A stretch of DNA of 27,563 bases from Firmicutes bacterium UBA6806 (GTDB lineage: Bacteria; Bacillota; Clostridia; Peptostreptococcales; Acidaminobacteraceae), in NCBI GenBank assembly GCA_002452745.1, contig DKFC01000019.1:1-27563 (forward strand), in the 5' to 3' direction. Numbering within the stretch: the stretch's first letter is position 1; each line of letters opens with the position of its first letter. The position numbers and the translations under genes are program-made. The notes beneath the pieces were generated by a model, which was given only the letters and a program-made list of their open reading frames with translations, did no database searches and was not told the DNA's origin. Positions 6,587-14,065 of the stretch are shown here, piece after piece.

Positions 6587-9541
6587 TTATGATTTCAATT
6601 CATAATCCTCCACACATTTCTTCAACAATCCACTAGCACTGCTCTGTGTATCTTTCAAACAATTGAGATCTCCGAACACAAAAAAATTATCCTTTGCACG
6701 TGATACTGCAACGTTCATTAAGCTCTTATTTGCATCAATAAAATAACATCCATCTTGTTTTCCATACACAGTCGACAGGATTATAATATTTCTTTCCGCT
6801 CCTTGAAACGTATGCACTGTCCCAACACTTATCTTCGAATAGTCAATGGGCATTTGCTTTTTCAACTCTAATTTTATGCATTTGGCTTGTTCCTTAAACG
6901 GTGTGATAATCCCAATCAAGTTTTCTGTTGTCTCTTTTGAGTAGGCCTTTGCAATGCTTTCAAAATTATTCTTCACCCATTCTGCAATCTGCTCTGCCTC
7001 TAGTTGGTTTGTTCTACTACTCCCTTTCCGCCTCGAATATTCCGTATCAATTTGTTTGAATCCCATCTGCGGCCAATGCTTTATAGAAAGCATCTCATCC
7101 GCCGTTCCCAGTCCTCTCTTCGGCTGGAGATATCCCTTATAAACCAGTTTATTGCAATAGTCAATAATTTCATCATAACAACGCCGATGTTCACTAAGGA
7201 ACAGTCCTCTATCACCAAACTTTTCATATTTGCAAGATTTAGTAGCAACCTTCATTACACTGGAGCAAGAGGTATTTAGCCCTGTTTGTTCCAGCACCTC
7301 AAATTCATCTAAGGACTGTATTGCCCCATTTGATATCGCCAATGCTTTGTCCAGTGCTCTGTTTACACTCCATACAGGTTCTATCTGATAAATATCTCCA
7401 ACAACTACGGATTTTTTTGCAAGAGAAAAAGCACCAGCCGCAATCTCTGGCGATACTTGCCCCGCTTCGTCTACAATAAGCAAATCAATGTAATTGTATA
7501 GAAAAAAGTTCTTTTGTTCTCCAAATGCCATGAACTGTCTTGGCAGCATGTAGAATGTCATGACCAAGCATGGTGTTATCATACTGAGCCTATTATAAAA
7601 CTTATCTAAAACATTAGCGAAGTTTGTGCCTTTCTGCTTTTCTGACAGCTCATCCTCTCCGCTGACCCATCTACATTCATAATAGTGAACCGCTAGCCAA
7701 AACGCCACATATCTGTGCTTTTTATCTAACAAGCCATTTATGTAATCAACATCAATCTGATACTTTTGATCCTTTTCTCCATGCAGACTAAGATTGTGTT
7801 TCTCTAGTCGATCCAACTCATCATCATACCGTTTTTTTATTTTCTCAACAATTGATTTTTTCTGCTTAAGGACTGAAACTGTTTTGTTGCATTCAGCATA
7901 CAACTGACTATATTTTTCCTTAATCTCATCAAAAGACATATATTCGTTGAGAAAATCTTGTTCCTCGTCATTCATAAACAATCTGAATTCCGTTTGTATT
8001 TTCTTTTTAAAGGGTTTTAGAAATTTCATCCATTTGACATAGAAGGGTATTTTCTTGTGACAGCTTTTCCAGTCAATGATTCTTTGATGAATTCTGGAAA
8101 TGTCCACTTTCTTTTCTTCAATTTTCAAGAGCAAGTTCTCAAGATATTCATCAACCCTTTCATTCCCCATGTCCAATTGAGAAACATCCTGAGCAAGTGA
8201 AAGCAAAGCTATCTTGCTTTTATCAATGAACAGCAGTTCATCATGCAATTTCTTCTGACAGTCGGAAATATTCCTGTACTCACTTCGAAAATAATTGTTA
8301 CAACATTCTATCAGCTTCGCCTTTGATTTTTCTATATTATTTTTTTCTTCAACCTCAGAGACGAAAAACTCACCCTTTTGATTTGTGTAATGATACCCCT
8401 TATTTTTTGCCTCTTTTACCTTTGATGAAGATGGAAAATAGCTAGCAAAACTATCCACCCCCTCAATCCATCTCTCTTCTAAATTGGAGATGTCCATTTT
8501 TTTAATATTTCCAAATGAGGCAATGATATTTGTCACCGCTTGATTATTTGTTGAAGAAGCTACAATAAGTGGCGCTTTTTCCCTTTTCATGGCCCTTTTA
8601 ACATATAAATCTGCGACTATGGTCTGCAACAAGGTGGTTTTGCCTGTGCCGGGAGGGCCATTTACTGCTAGAATTTCCCCATTCTCTGAGGCGTTAAAGT
8701 GATTTACGGCCTCTCTCTGTGATGGTGATAGAGGATACTCGCCGTTCATCTGTCCACAATGTGCCTGCATTTCTGATAAACTGTTTTCTATAAGTGGACT
8801 TGTATTCACCATCTGCGTTGATATGAACTTATCATAAAGTGGTTTGGATTGCTTATCCTCTTTCAAGTGATTGTACAAATTCATAATATGAAAAGTTGAA
8901 TAAACAAACTTATCTACGAAAATATATAAATTGTTCTCCAGCTCAAAGGATGGTTCCCCAGCATCCACATTTCGAATTGTATTCTCCTCAAAAGGAGATT
9001 CTGCAACGACTTCATATAACCTCTTAAAAAAAGTAACATATTCAGACCAAGACTTAATCTTTTCAACCTGATCCACATGATTACTCATAAAGTCATCAAC
9101 ATCTTCGGTATTCCCTATGGCTAATTTGGGCTCAACCATCGGCATCAAATATTCTCTAGGAAACCACGGAAGTTTTTTCTCTACCTCATCAAATAGCAGT
9201 TGCCCATGTTCACTGAGAATTGCTGGAATATAGTATATTCCAGTCAGTTCCTCAATTTCATTCTGTACCTTTTCGTTTGCTTCAAAAATTGTTTTTATGG
9301 CTTTAGCGCAGATAATGACGTTGACGTGGGACTTTTCCTTCGCTTCTTTCTCATTATCAAAGTTACTTTTCTTTGCTTCTGAAAAAATGCTCTTACATGC
9401 TACTTGATTTATTCTCCCCTGTAAGACTTCGTCACAACTGACTATAGAGAAGTCATCAATTTTAAAATCAATGCCCAAATTAGATTGTGATGCCACCGCA
9501 TTTCTAAAGTATTTCGTTATTTCAATTAATTTATTTTCCAT
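6587..9541 (-). CDS. Large SF1 (Upf1-like) AAA-domain helicase
   Basis: A 984-residue superfamily 1 helicase of the AAA_11/AAA_12 (COG1112-like) type. Order: N-terminal region of unknown function (1-265), Q-like motif LSPSQREAV (271-279), Walker A GPPGTGKTT (295-303), a long insert rich in coiled coil (about 395-620), Walker B LLIVDEAG (687-694), motif III VVGDIYQIEP (713-722), motif V TVHTFQGAE (908-916) and motif VI NVAVSRAK with the arginine finger near 946. It should hydrolyse ATP and unwind or translocate on DNA or RNA. GAGG precedes the ATG. It is a single gene on its strand with no nuclease or methylase beside it. Similar helicases occur both as housekeeping enzymes and in phage-defence loci; nothing here decides which. 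Confidence 0.88.
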   Translation of the reverse strand: MENKLIEITKYFRNAVASQSNLGIDFKIDDFSIVSCDEVLQGRINQVACKSIFSEAKKSNFDNEKEAKEKSHVNVIICAKAIKTIFEANEKVQNEIEELTGIYYIPAILSEHGQLLFDEVEKKLPWFPREYLMPMVEPKLAIGNTEDVDDFMSNHVDQVEKIKSWSEYVTFFKRLYEVVAESPFEENTIRNVDAGEPSFELENNLYIFVDKFVYSTFHIMNLYNHLKEDKQSKPLYDKFISTQMVNTSPLIENSLSEMQAHCGQMNGEYPLSPSQREAVNHFNASENGEILAVNGPPGTGKTTLLQTIVADLYVKRAMKREKAPLIVASSTNNQAVTNIIASFGNIKKMDISNLEERWIEGVDSFASYFPSSSKVKEAKNKGYHYTNQKGEFFVSEVEEKNNIEKSKAKLIECCNNYFRSEYRNISDCQKKLHDELLFIDKSKIALLSLAQDVSQLDMGNERVDEYLENLLLKIEEKKVDISRIHQRIIDWKSCHKKIPFYVKWMKFLKPFKKKIQTEFRLFMNDEEQDFLNEYMSFDEIKEKYSQLYAECNKTVSVLKQKKSIVEKIKKRYDDELDRLEKHNLSLHGEKDQKYQIDVDYINGLLDKKHRYVAFWLAVHYYECRWVSGEDELSEKQKGTNFANVLDKFYNRLSMITPCLVMTFYMLPRQFMAFGEQKNFFLYNYIDLLIVDEAGQVSPEIAAGAFSLAKKSVVVGDIYQIEPVWSVNRALDKALAISNGAIQSLDEFEVLEQTGLNTSCSSVMKVATKSCKYEKFGDRGLFLSEHRRCYDEIIDYCNKLVYKGYLQPKRGLGTADEMLSIKHWPQMGFKQIDTEYSRRKGSSRTNQLEAEQIAEWVKNNFESIAKAYSKETTENLIGIITPFKEQAKCIKLELKKQMPIDYSKISVGTVHTFQGAERNIIILSTVYGKQDGCYFIDANKSLMNVAVSRAKDNFFVFGDLNCLKDTQSSASGLLKKCVEDYELKS

Positions 9542-9565
9542 CTTTTCCTCAAATCTATTGATATT

Positions 9566-9579
9566 TTGTTCTAGAACAA
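9566..9579. promoter_or_regulatory. Palindromic candidate operator upstream of the helicase
   Basis: TTGTTCTAGAACAA is a perfect 14-nt palindrome centred about 31 bp upstream of the helicase ATG. It is only loosely like LexA-type GAAC...GTTC sites and in inverted arrangement, so an SOS link is not supported. Confidence 0.35.
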
Positions 9580-9649
9580 CTCAATTGTAAACTCATGTTT
9601 TGAAATATTAGAATAGCTGTCCTTGTTCTGATAATAATGATGTTCTAAC

Positions 9650-10114
9650 TCATTCGCCTACTTTTTCATAACGCAGTTCCACAACATCATTGTCAATAAT
9701 TTCGTATAAGCCAATGTTCTCCTGCAAGATCTCTCCATTTATATAACAGTTCCAGTATCGTCCGTAATCATAAGAAATATCCATAATGGAAACAATAAAT
9801 TTACCACCTTCACTGTCTTCCGTTTTCAGCTTTAGAGCGTCAATGGTGCTCATTAGTTCAAGTAAATTGGACTTCTCCGTTTTTATTTTCTCACTGTATA
9901 TGGCCTCTTTATTTAAATTGTAGATATTTAATGTTATCTCAACGTCATCGCCTTTTTGCTCTTCTGAAGGCTCAGATACAACTTGCTCTGACGCCTCAGA
10001 ATCAGTTAATTCAGTTGTTTCTTCAGCGATTGACTGCACGTTATTACAAGCGGTAAGGCTAAACAAATTGAGCATGAGTACAATCAAGAGTCCCCATGAT
10101 TTAATATTTTTCAT
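9650..10114 (-). CDS. Lipoprotein with DUF4430 (transcobalamin C-terminal-like) domain
   Basis: A 154-residue exported lipoprotein. Signal peptide 1-22 with lipobox LTAC (Cys23), then a low-complexity Glu/Ser/Thr linker (24-55). A DUF4430 domain follows (about 58-152), recognised from the LLELMSTIDAL segment, the DYGRYWNCYINGE core and the final VVELRYEK strand. DUF4430 resembles the C-terminal beta domain of transcobalamin and occurs on Gram-positive surface proteins; cobalamin binding by this one is not shown. GGAGG precedes the ATG. It is 73 bp downstream of the next lipoprotein gene, probably in one operon, and is followed by the B12 locus only in the opposite, upstream direction. Confidence 0.8.
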   Translation of the reverse strand: MKNIKSWGLLIVLMLNLFSLTACNNVQSIAEETTELTDSEASEQVVSEPSEEQKGDDVEITLNIYNLNKEAIYSEKIKTEKSNLLELMSTIDALKLKTEDSEGGKFIVSIMDISYDYGRYWNCYINGEILQENIGLYEIIDNDVVELRYEKVGE

Positions 10115-10187
10115 ACTGTTTTCCTCCGAGTAATTTTAATTACGCCAAAATCCTGTTTATCCATAGAAATATCTGACGTTTATACTT

Positions 10188-11129
10188 CTAATTGTTAATG
10201 GCATATATCTGCAATCCACTATTATTTAGATTCTCAAACCAGATTTCACCGTTCCCCAACATGATGCCCATATAATTACTGAACAAGTACTTGGTATAGC
10301 AATTGCTGATTTTTTCTTTAAATTCAATATTTATAATATCGTCATATTTCTGTTCAAATTCTTCTTTATTATCTATTGGAACTCTTGAACCTTTTATAGA
10401 TACCTCAATTGGATAGGAAATAAGGTTCGCAAGTCCCGCCTTATCATTTTCTGTCACATAGAATTTGACTTGACTTGCAAAGGCTTCAATTTCTTCTGTT
10501 TTTGCACTGGTTAGTGGGTAGCGCGATTCATAGGTATTCCCCAATGTATGTGAAAGCATTAACTGAAATTTAGTTTCTTCTCCATTATTCGTGGCCATAT
10601 AAGTGCCCTCTAACATTGTTCCTCGTTCAGTTTCAGGTTCTATAGTTCCCATAAAAGTTGCACCATCACTGCTGTTTAAAACAAACGATGCTGTACCTGT
10701 TTCAATTGTTCCCTGCAAACTAATTTCATGCTCCTGCTCGGCTTGTGTAATATAGGCGGCTGTCAGTAAATCGCCCTCTCTATAAATAGCCATGTATATA
10801 TTCTGTGTCCCTATTTTACCTTCAAATACAGAATTGCAATCATCAGCTATAACTGCTTCAACTTTTTCTATATCTATCATATTCTCATCTATCTTCTCAG
10901 ATGTGTCATCCGTTTCACTTTGAGGCAGATGGGTCTCAGAAGTTTCTATTGAATTCGTTGTGTCTGTCACATCAACGGACACTGCACCCACAGTATTTGT
11001 ATCGTTGGGGACTGCATTGTCAGATGTTGTAGTGCTGTTGCTATTTTGTCCACAGGCGCTTAGCGCAAAAATAGATAAAGATACGATTAAAAAGAACAGC
11101 GTATTCTTAATAAAAGCGTTGTTTTTCAT
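10188..11129 (-). CDS. Hypothetical lipoprotein, two-domain
   Basis: A 313-residue exported lipoprotein. Signal peptide with lipobox LSAC (Cys26), a Ser/Thr/Asn/Asp-rich linker (27-90), a beta-rich middle domain (about 95-200) and a C-terminal domain (about 210-313). The C-terminal domain, with YPIEVSIKG, FEQKYDDIIN and GIMLGNGEIWF, resembles NTF2-like modules common on clostridial lipoproteins. No catalytic residues are recognisable. AGGAGG lies six bases before the ATG. Upstream are a 25-codon ORF, a promoter and a 16-nt palindrome. Function unknown; a surface role linked to the DUF4430 lipoprotein is the simplest guess. Confidence 0.75.
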   Translation of the reverse strand: MKNNAFIKNTLFFLIVSLSIFALSACGQNSNSTTTSDNAVPNDTNTVGAVSVDVTDTTNSIETSETHLPQSETDDTSEKIDENMIDIEKVEAVIADDCNSVFEGKIGTQNIYMAIYREGDLLTAAYITQAEQEHEISLQGTIETGTASFVLNSSDGATFMGTIEPETERGTMLEGTYMATNNGEETKFQLMLSHTLGNTYESRYPLTSAKTEEIEAFASQVKFYVTENDKAGLANLISYPIEVSIKGSRVPIDNKEEFEQKYDDIINIEFKEKISNCYTKYLFSNYMGIMLGNGEIWFENLNNSGLQIYAINN

Positions 11130-11138
11130 GATAACCTC

Positions 11139-11216
11139 CTAATGTCTTGCTTTATATGTCAGTTTCAATACCATTGATGAAATTGAGATTAACTCATTTC
11201 TTTTGATATTTGTCAT
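11139..11216 (-). CDS. Possible 25-residue leader or small protein ahead of the lipoprotein genes
   Basis: ATG at 11216 follows a TGGAGG with seven-base spacing, and the frame (MTNIKRNELISISS, then MVLKLTYKARH) ends in a TAG that touches the AGGAGG of the next gene. Start, ribosome site and stop are arranged as in a translationally coupled pair. It has no known relatives that I recognise and could be a leader peptide or the stub of a larger lost gene. Confidence 0.4.
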   Translation of the reverse strand: MTNIKRNELISISSMVLKLTYKARH

Positions 11217-11235
11217 GAGCATGCCTCCAAAAGTG

Positions 11236-11264
11236 AGTATAACACAATCTGTAAAATTTTACAG
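11236..11264 (-). promoter_or_regulatory. Extended -10 promoter with palindromic operator in place of the -35
   Basis: On the minus strand TGTTATACT forms an extended -10 (TATACT 11236-11241). The expected -35 position is occupied by the perfect 16-nt palindrome CTGTAAAATTTTACAG (11249-11264). This arrangement suggests a repressor site controlling the small ORF and the two lipoproteins. Which regulator binds is unknown. Confidence 0.55.
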
Positions 11265-11372
11265 CTCTTTCAGTGCAAAATTTGAAGACTGAATAAGCCT
11301 TACAAATTAGCTCCTACACACTGCAAACGGAATTGGTCAGACCCGTCATATTATATTGGAAAATAAACTAAG

Positions 11373-11404
11373 AAAAGGGTGACGATCCAAAAGAATCACC
11401 ACCC
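11373..11404 (-). terminator. Terminator of the mutase-permease-dehydrogenase unit
   Basis: On the minus strand GGGTGGTGATTC pairs with GGATCGTCACCC (12 bp including G-U pairs), with loop TTTT and followed by TTTTC. It lies about 95 bp beyond the dehydrogenase stop codon. The rest of 11265-11499 shows no gene. Confidence 0.8.
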
Positions 11405-11499
11405 TGATATTTAACTTAACCTTTAAAGATAGCATATGAGACGAACATATCTCCAGCCCATTCATGCATCTAAAATATTTATTTATATTTTAAATCAAC

Positions 11500-12585
11500 C
11501 TATTTATTAAAATTGCAGTACTCATTCATTGGTTTAACATAGTATTTTGCTGGTCCCATTTTATCACTTGTCACAAATCCAGCTGGTCCGTTTACCACAT
11601 CAACAATTCGACTTACCATTAGTGCACAGATCATTTCTGTATTCTTGATATTAGAATTTGAAACATAGATATCCGGTTCACCATAGATTACCCAATTGTT
11701 GGTATCAGCTTCACCTTCTGCATACACTTTTCCAATGCTTTCAGTCTCCAGTGTAATTCCTTCTTCAGTTTCTGTAATCGCAACAGAACGCATACCACAT
11801 ACTTCACCTTTGGGAATCACGCGATTAAGCGTTTTTGAATTTAAATCTCCATCGTAAAATATAGGTTCACAACGCTGAATCTGGCTTTTAACTGTAAGAC
11901 CTAATTTTGAACACAACCATCCATTTGCGTTCCACATTGGGATTGGTTTAAATTCACCCTTATCTATCAGTATTTGCCTATCTTCAACAGAAAGTCTATC
12001 TACTGATGCAATCTCATCGTCGAATTTTTCTGCTGAGTAACCTGCTCCGTGATGTTCTGCAAGAGCAATTCCATAATCTTCTACATTATAACTAGCACTA
12101 CCTGTAATTTTAGTGATCTTGTGCGCACTTCCCGCTGTAGCTGCTACTAAGTGACAATAAGATAGATCTGGGAATCCAGCGCCCGTGATTGTACAGTTAT
12201 TCTCTTTTGCAATTTCATCAATTTCAGCAACTAATTTTGGAGATGAATTCCAAGGATATAGAGCTTCATCACAAGTTGTAACAACATTGATACCATTTCT
12301 AGCACAAGTCATTAGCACCTCTTTTACATCTTTTAATAAACTTCTGGTTGCAACTACGACACAGTCTGGTTTAGTTATCTTTAATTCAGCCTCAAAATGT
12401 TCAGCGTTTTGTACCAAAACACCTATATTTTTACCACCATAAATTTCGCCAACATCTATGCCAATAACGCTTGGATTCATATCATATGCACCTACAATTT
12501 GAGCACCTTTTTCTGCTGCATAACGCATCAGAAACTTGCCCATTTTTCCACAGCCATACTGCACGACTCTTAACTCTCTGTTCAT
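11500..12585 (-). CDS. 2,4-diaminopentanoate dehydrogenase family oxidoreductase
   Basis: A 361-residue NAD(P)-dependent dehydrogenase. The N-terminal Rossmann fold shows GCGKMG (11-16). The C-terminal part matches the 2,4-diaminopentanoate dehydrogenase domain, including the SYNVEDYGIALAEHHGAG stretch, MWNANGWLC, WVIYGEPD and GPAGFVTSDKM, all shared with the ornithine-fermentation enzyme. That enzyme oxidatively deaminates 2,4-diaminopentanoate to 2-amino-4-oxopentanoate and ammonia. Neither ornithine aminomutase nor the AKP thiolase subunits are here, so the true substrate may be another diamino or beta/gamma-amino compound made by the adjacent mutase. The start at 12585 is set by AAAGGAGC. 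The 185-bp gap to the permease holds a small AT-rich inverted repeat (12628-12652) but no convincing promoter. Confidence 0.8.
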   Translation of the reverse strand: MNRELRVVQYGCGKMGKFLMRYAAEKGAQIVGAYDMNPSVIGIDVGEIYGGKNIGVLVQNAEHFEAELKITKPDCVVVATRSLLKDVKEVLMTCARNGINVVTTCDEALYPWNSSPKLVAEIDEIAKENNCTITGAGFPDLSYCHLVAATAGSAHKITKITGSASYNVEDYGIALAEHHGAGYSAEKFDDEIASVDRLSVEDRQILIDKGEFKPIPMWNANGWLCSKLGLTVKSQIQRCEPIFYDGDLNSKTLNRVIPKGEVCGMRSVAITETEEGITLETESIGKVYAEGEADTNNWVIYGEPDIYVSNSNIKNTEMICALMVSRIVDVVNGPAGFVTSDKMGPAKYYVKPMNEYCNFNK

Positions 12586-12770
12586 AATTCTGCTCCTTTC
12601 GACTTTCATAGATCATACTTATTTAAAACATATTTTATTAATAGGAATATGTCACCTAATAAAAATAATTGTTGATTCAATAAAACCACACGTTTCTTTA
12701 AATTTTTCAGGAAATTATTTAGGGCACTTATTTAAAATACCAAACGTCTTTATTTCGTTTGAATCCTTAA

Positions 12771-14027
12771 TCATGCGCATTCTTCCAGATATTCATCTTG
12801 AGCGATAACCCCTGATGCACGGTCTTCTTGCTCAAATCGTTCGATCGTTCTTCCAAGAAGTGTATCTACAATAAATAGAGCAATGAGGCCTGTTCCAATT
12901 TTTGCAATTGCAAACGGAACATAAAGATTCGGCTGGAAGTTCAATGTAAACGTAAGCTGATCGGCAAGAATAAATGCTGCCCCATTGGCAAACGCAAGCG
13001 ATCGGACTTTATCACGCGGTCTCATTTCTGAGAATAAAGTAAATAATGCCATCTCGTTTACAAACTGTCCAATCAGTGCCAAGGAACCCACTGAAGTGAA
13101 TTTTAAAGCTTTTCCAAACGCATTCAACTGCTTGCCAAAATATTTATTTAGCACATAGATCATTGGATATGCACCACAGAGCATCATTCCCACCATACCA
13201 CAAACTTCTAATGCTCTAACGAGCTCAACTTCATCAGCAATAATTGGCGCAAACTGCCAGCTACTTCCAAATATATCTGTAAATACACCTGTGTAAAGCT
13301 GAATAACTGCAATCATAAAAGCAGCACGGAGAACTGCGTTCAATACTTTACCAAAAACAATAAAACCATCACACATTTGATCGGGGAATACTTTAAGCAA
13401 TATTGCCAGCAGAGCACAGAAAATTGCCAATGGCATCGTGTTTTGTAAAATAATTGGCAAAGTCATATTCAAAGTCATGTCGTTTGCAGAATTGACTGAA
13501 ATAAGACTTCTAAGTTCAGGCTTAAATAACATGATTAACAACCCGCCTAAAATGACGCCAAATGGTGTCGAAATAACACCGCCTAATATACCTAAGCTAA
13601 AGTACTTTTTGTCTCTCTCTTTAACGAACGTAAGCCCGATTGGCAATGCAAAGTTGAGCACACAGCCAAGCATAGCACTTGAGAAAAAAGCTAATATCCA
13701 AGTTTCATTGGATACTGCCAATTCTCTTGTCAAATGGTATCCACCCCCATCAACAACGATTAACGAACCAGCAAGTACTGCCGGATCAGCACCAAAAAAT
13801 GCTGAAAATTTTGTAAACGCAACAGCTGCAAACTTTGTTAAATATGGAATAAGCGTAAAGAAACCGGCAACTGTCCAAAATATTTGACCAATTTGTACAA
13901 TACCTTTTTGCCATTCTGCACCGATGCCATTTTCATCATCAAAACAAGCACCAATCATTCCAGCTACACCAAATCCAAGAATCCCCCATAGCACTACTTT
14001 TCCAATAACCGTAGTTAAAAACTCCAT
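12771..14027 (-). CDS. EutH-like permease
   Basis: A 418-residue integral membrane protein with about ten hydrophobic segments. It matches the ethanolamine permease EutH along its length (opening TVIGKVVLWGILGFGVAGMI, LIVVDGGGYHLTRELA at about 89-104, FVNEMALFTLFSEMRPRDK, and a final FVDTLLGR segment). EutH moves ethanolamine across the cytoplasmic membrane. No ethanolamine ammonia-lyase or microcompartment gene is near, so this copy probably imports the amine or amino acid handled by the neighbouring B12 mutase. It is 38 bp downstream of the mutase and preceded by GAGAGGG. Family assignment is firm; the substrate is inference. Confidence 0.85.
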   Translation of the reverse strand: MEFLTTVIGKVVLWGILGFGVAGMIGACFDDENGIGAEWQKGIVQIGQIFWTVAGFFTLIPYLTKFAAVAFTKFSAFFGADPAVLAGSLIVVDGGGYHLTRELAVSNETWILAFFSSAMLGCVLNFALPIGLTFVKERDKKYFSLGILGGVISTPFGVILGGLLIMLFKPELRSLISVNSANDMTLNMTLPIILQNTMPLAIFCALLAILLKVFPDQMCDGFIVFGKVLNAVLRAAFMIAVIQLYTGVFTDIFGSSWQFAPIIADEVELVRALEVCGMVGMMLCGAYPMIYVLNKYFGKQLNAFGKALKFTSVGSLALIGQFVNEMALFTLFSEMRPRDKVRSLAFANGAAFILADQLTFTLNFQPNLYVPFAIAKIGTGLIALFIVDTLLGRTIERFEQEDRASGVIAQDEYLEECA

Positions 14028-14065
14028 TATTTTTTCCCTCTCTTCTCAATCTATTCAGTAAAGAC

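Noticed and set aside
6570..6590. TGAC/GTCA hairpin as terminator between the basic ORF and the helicase
   Set aside because: Only a 4-bp stem and no T-run.
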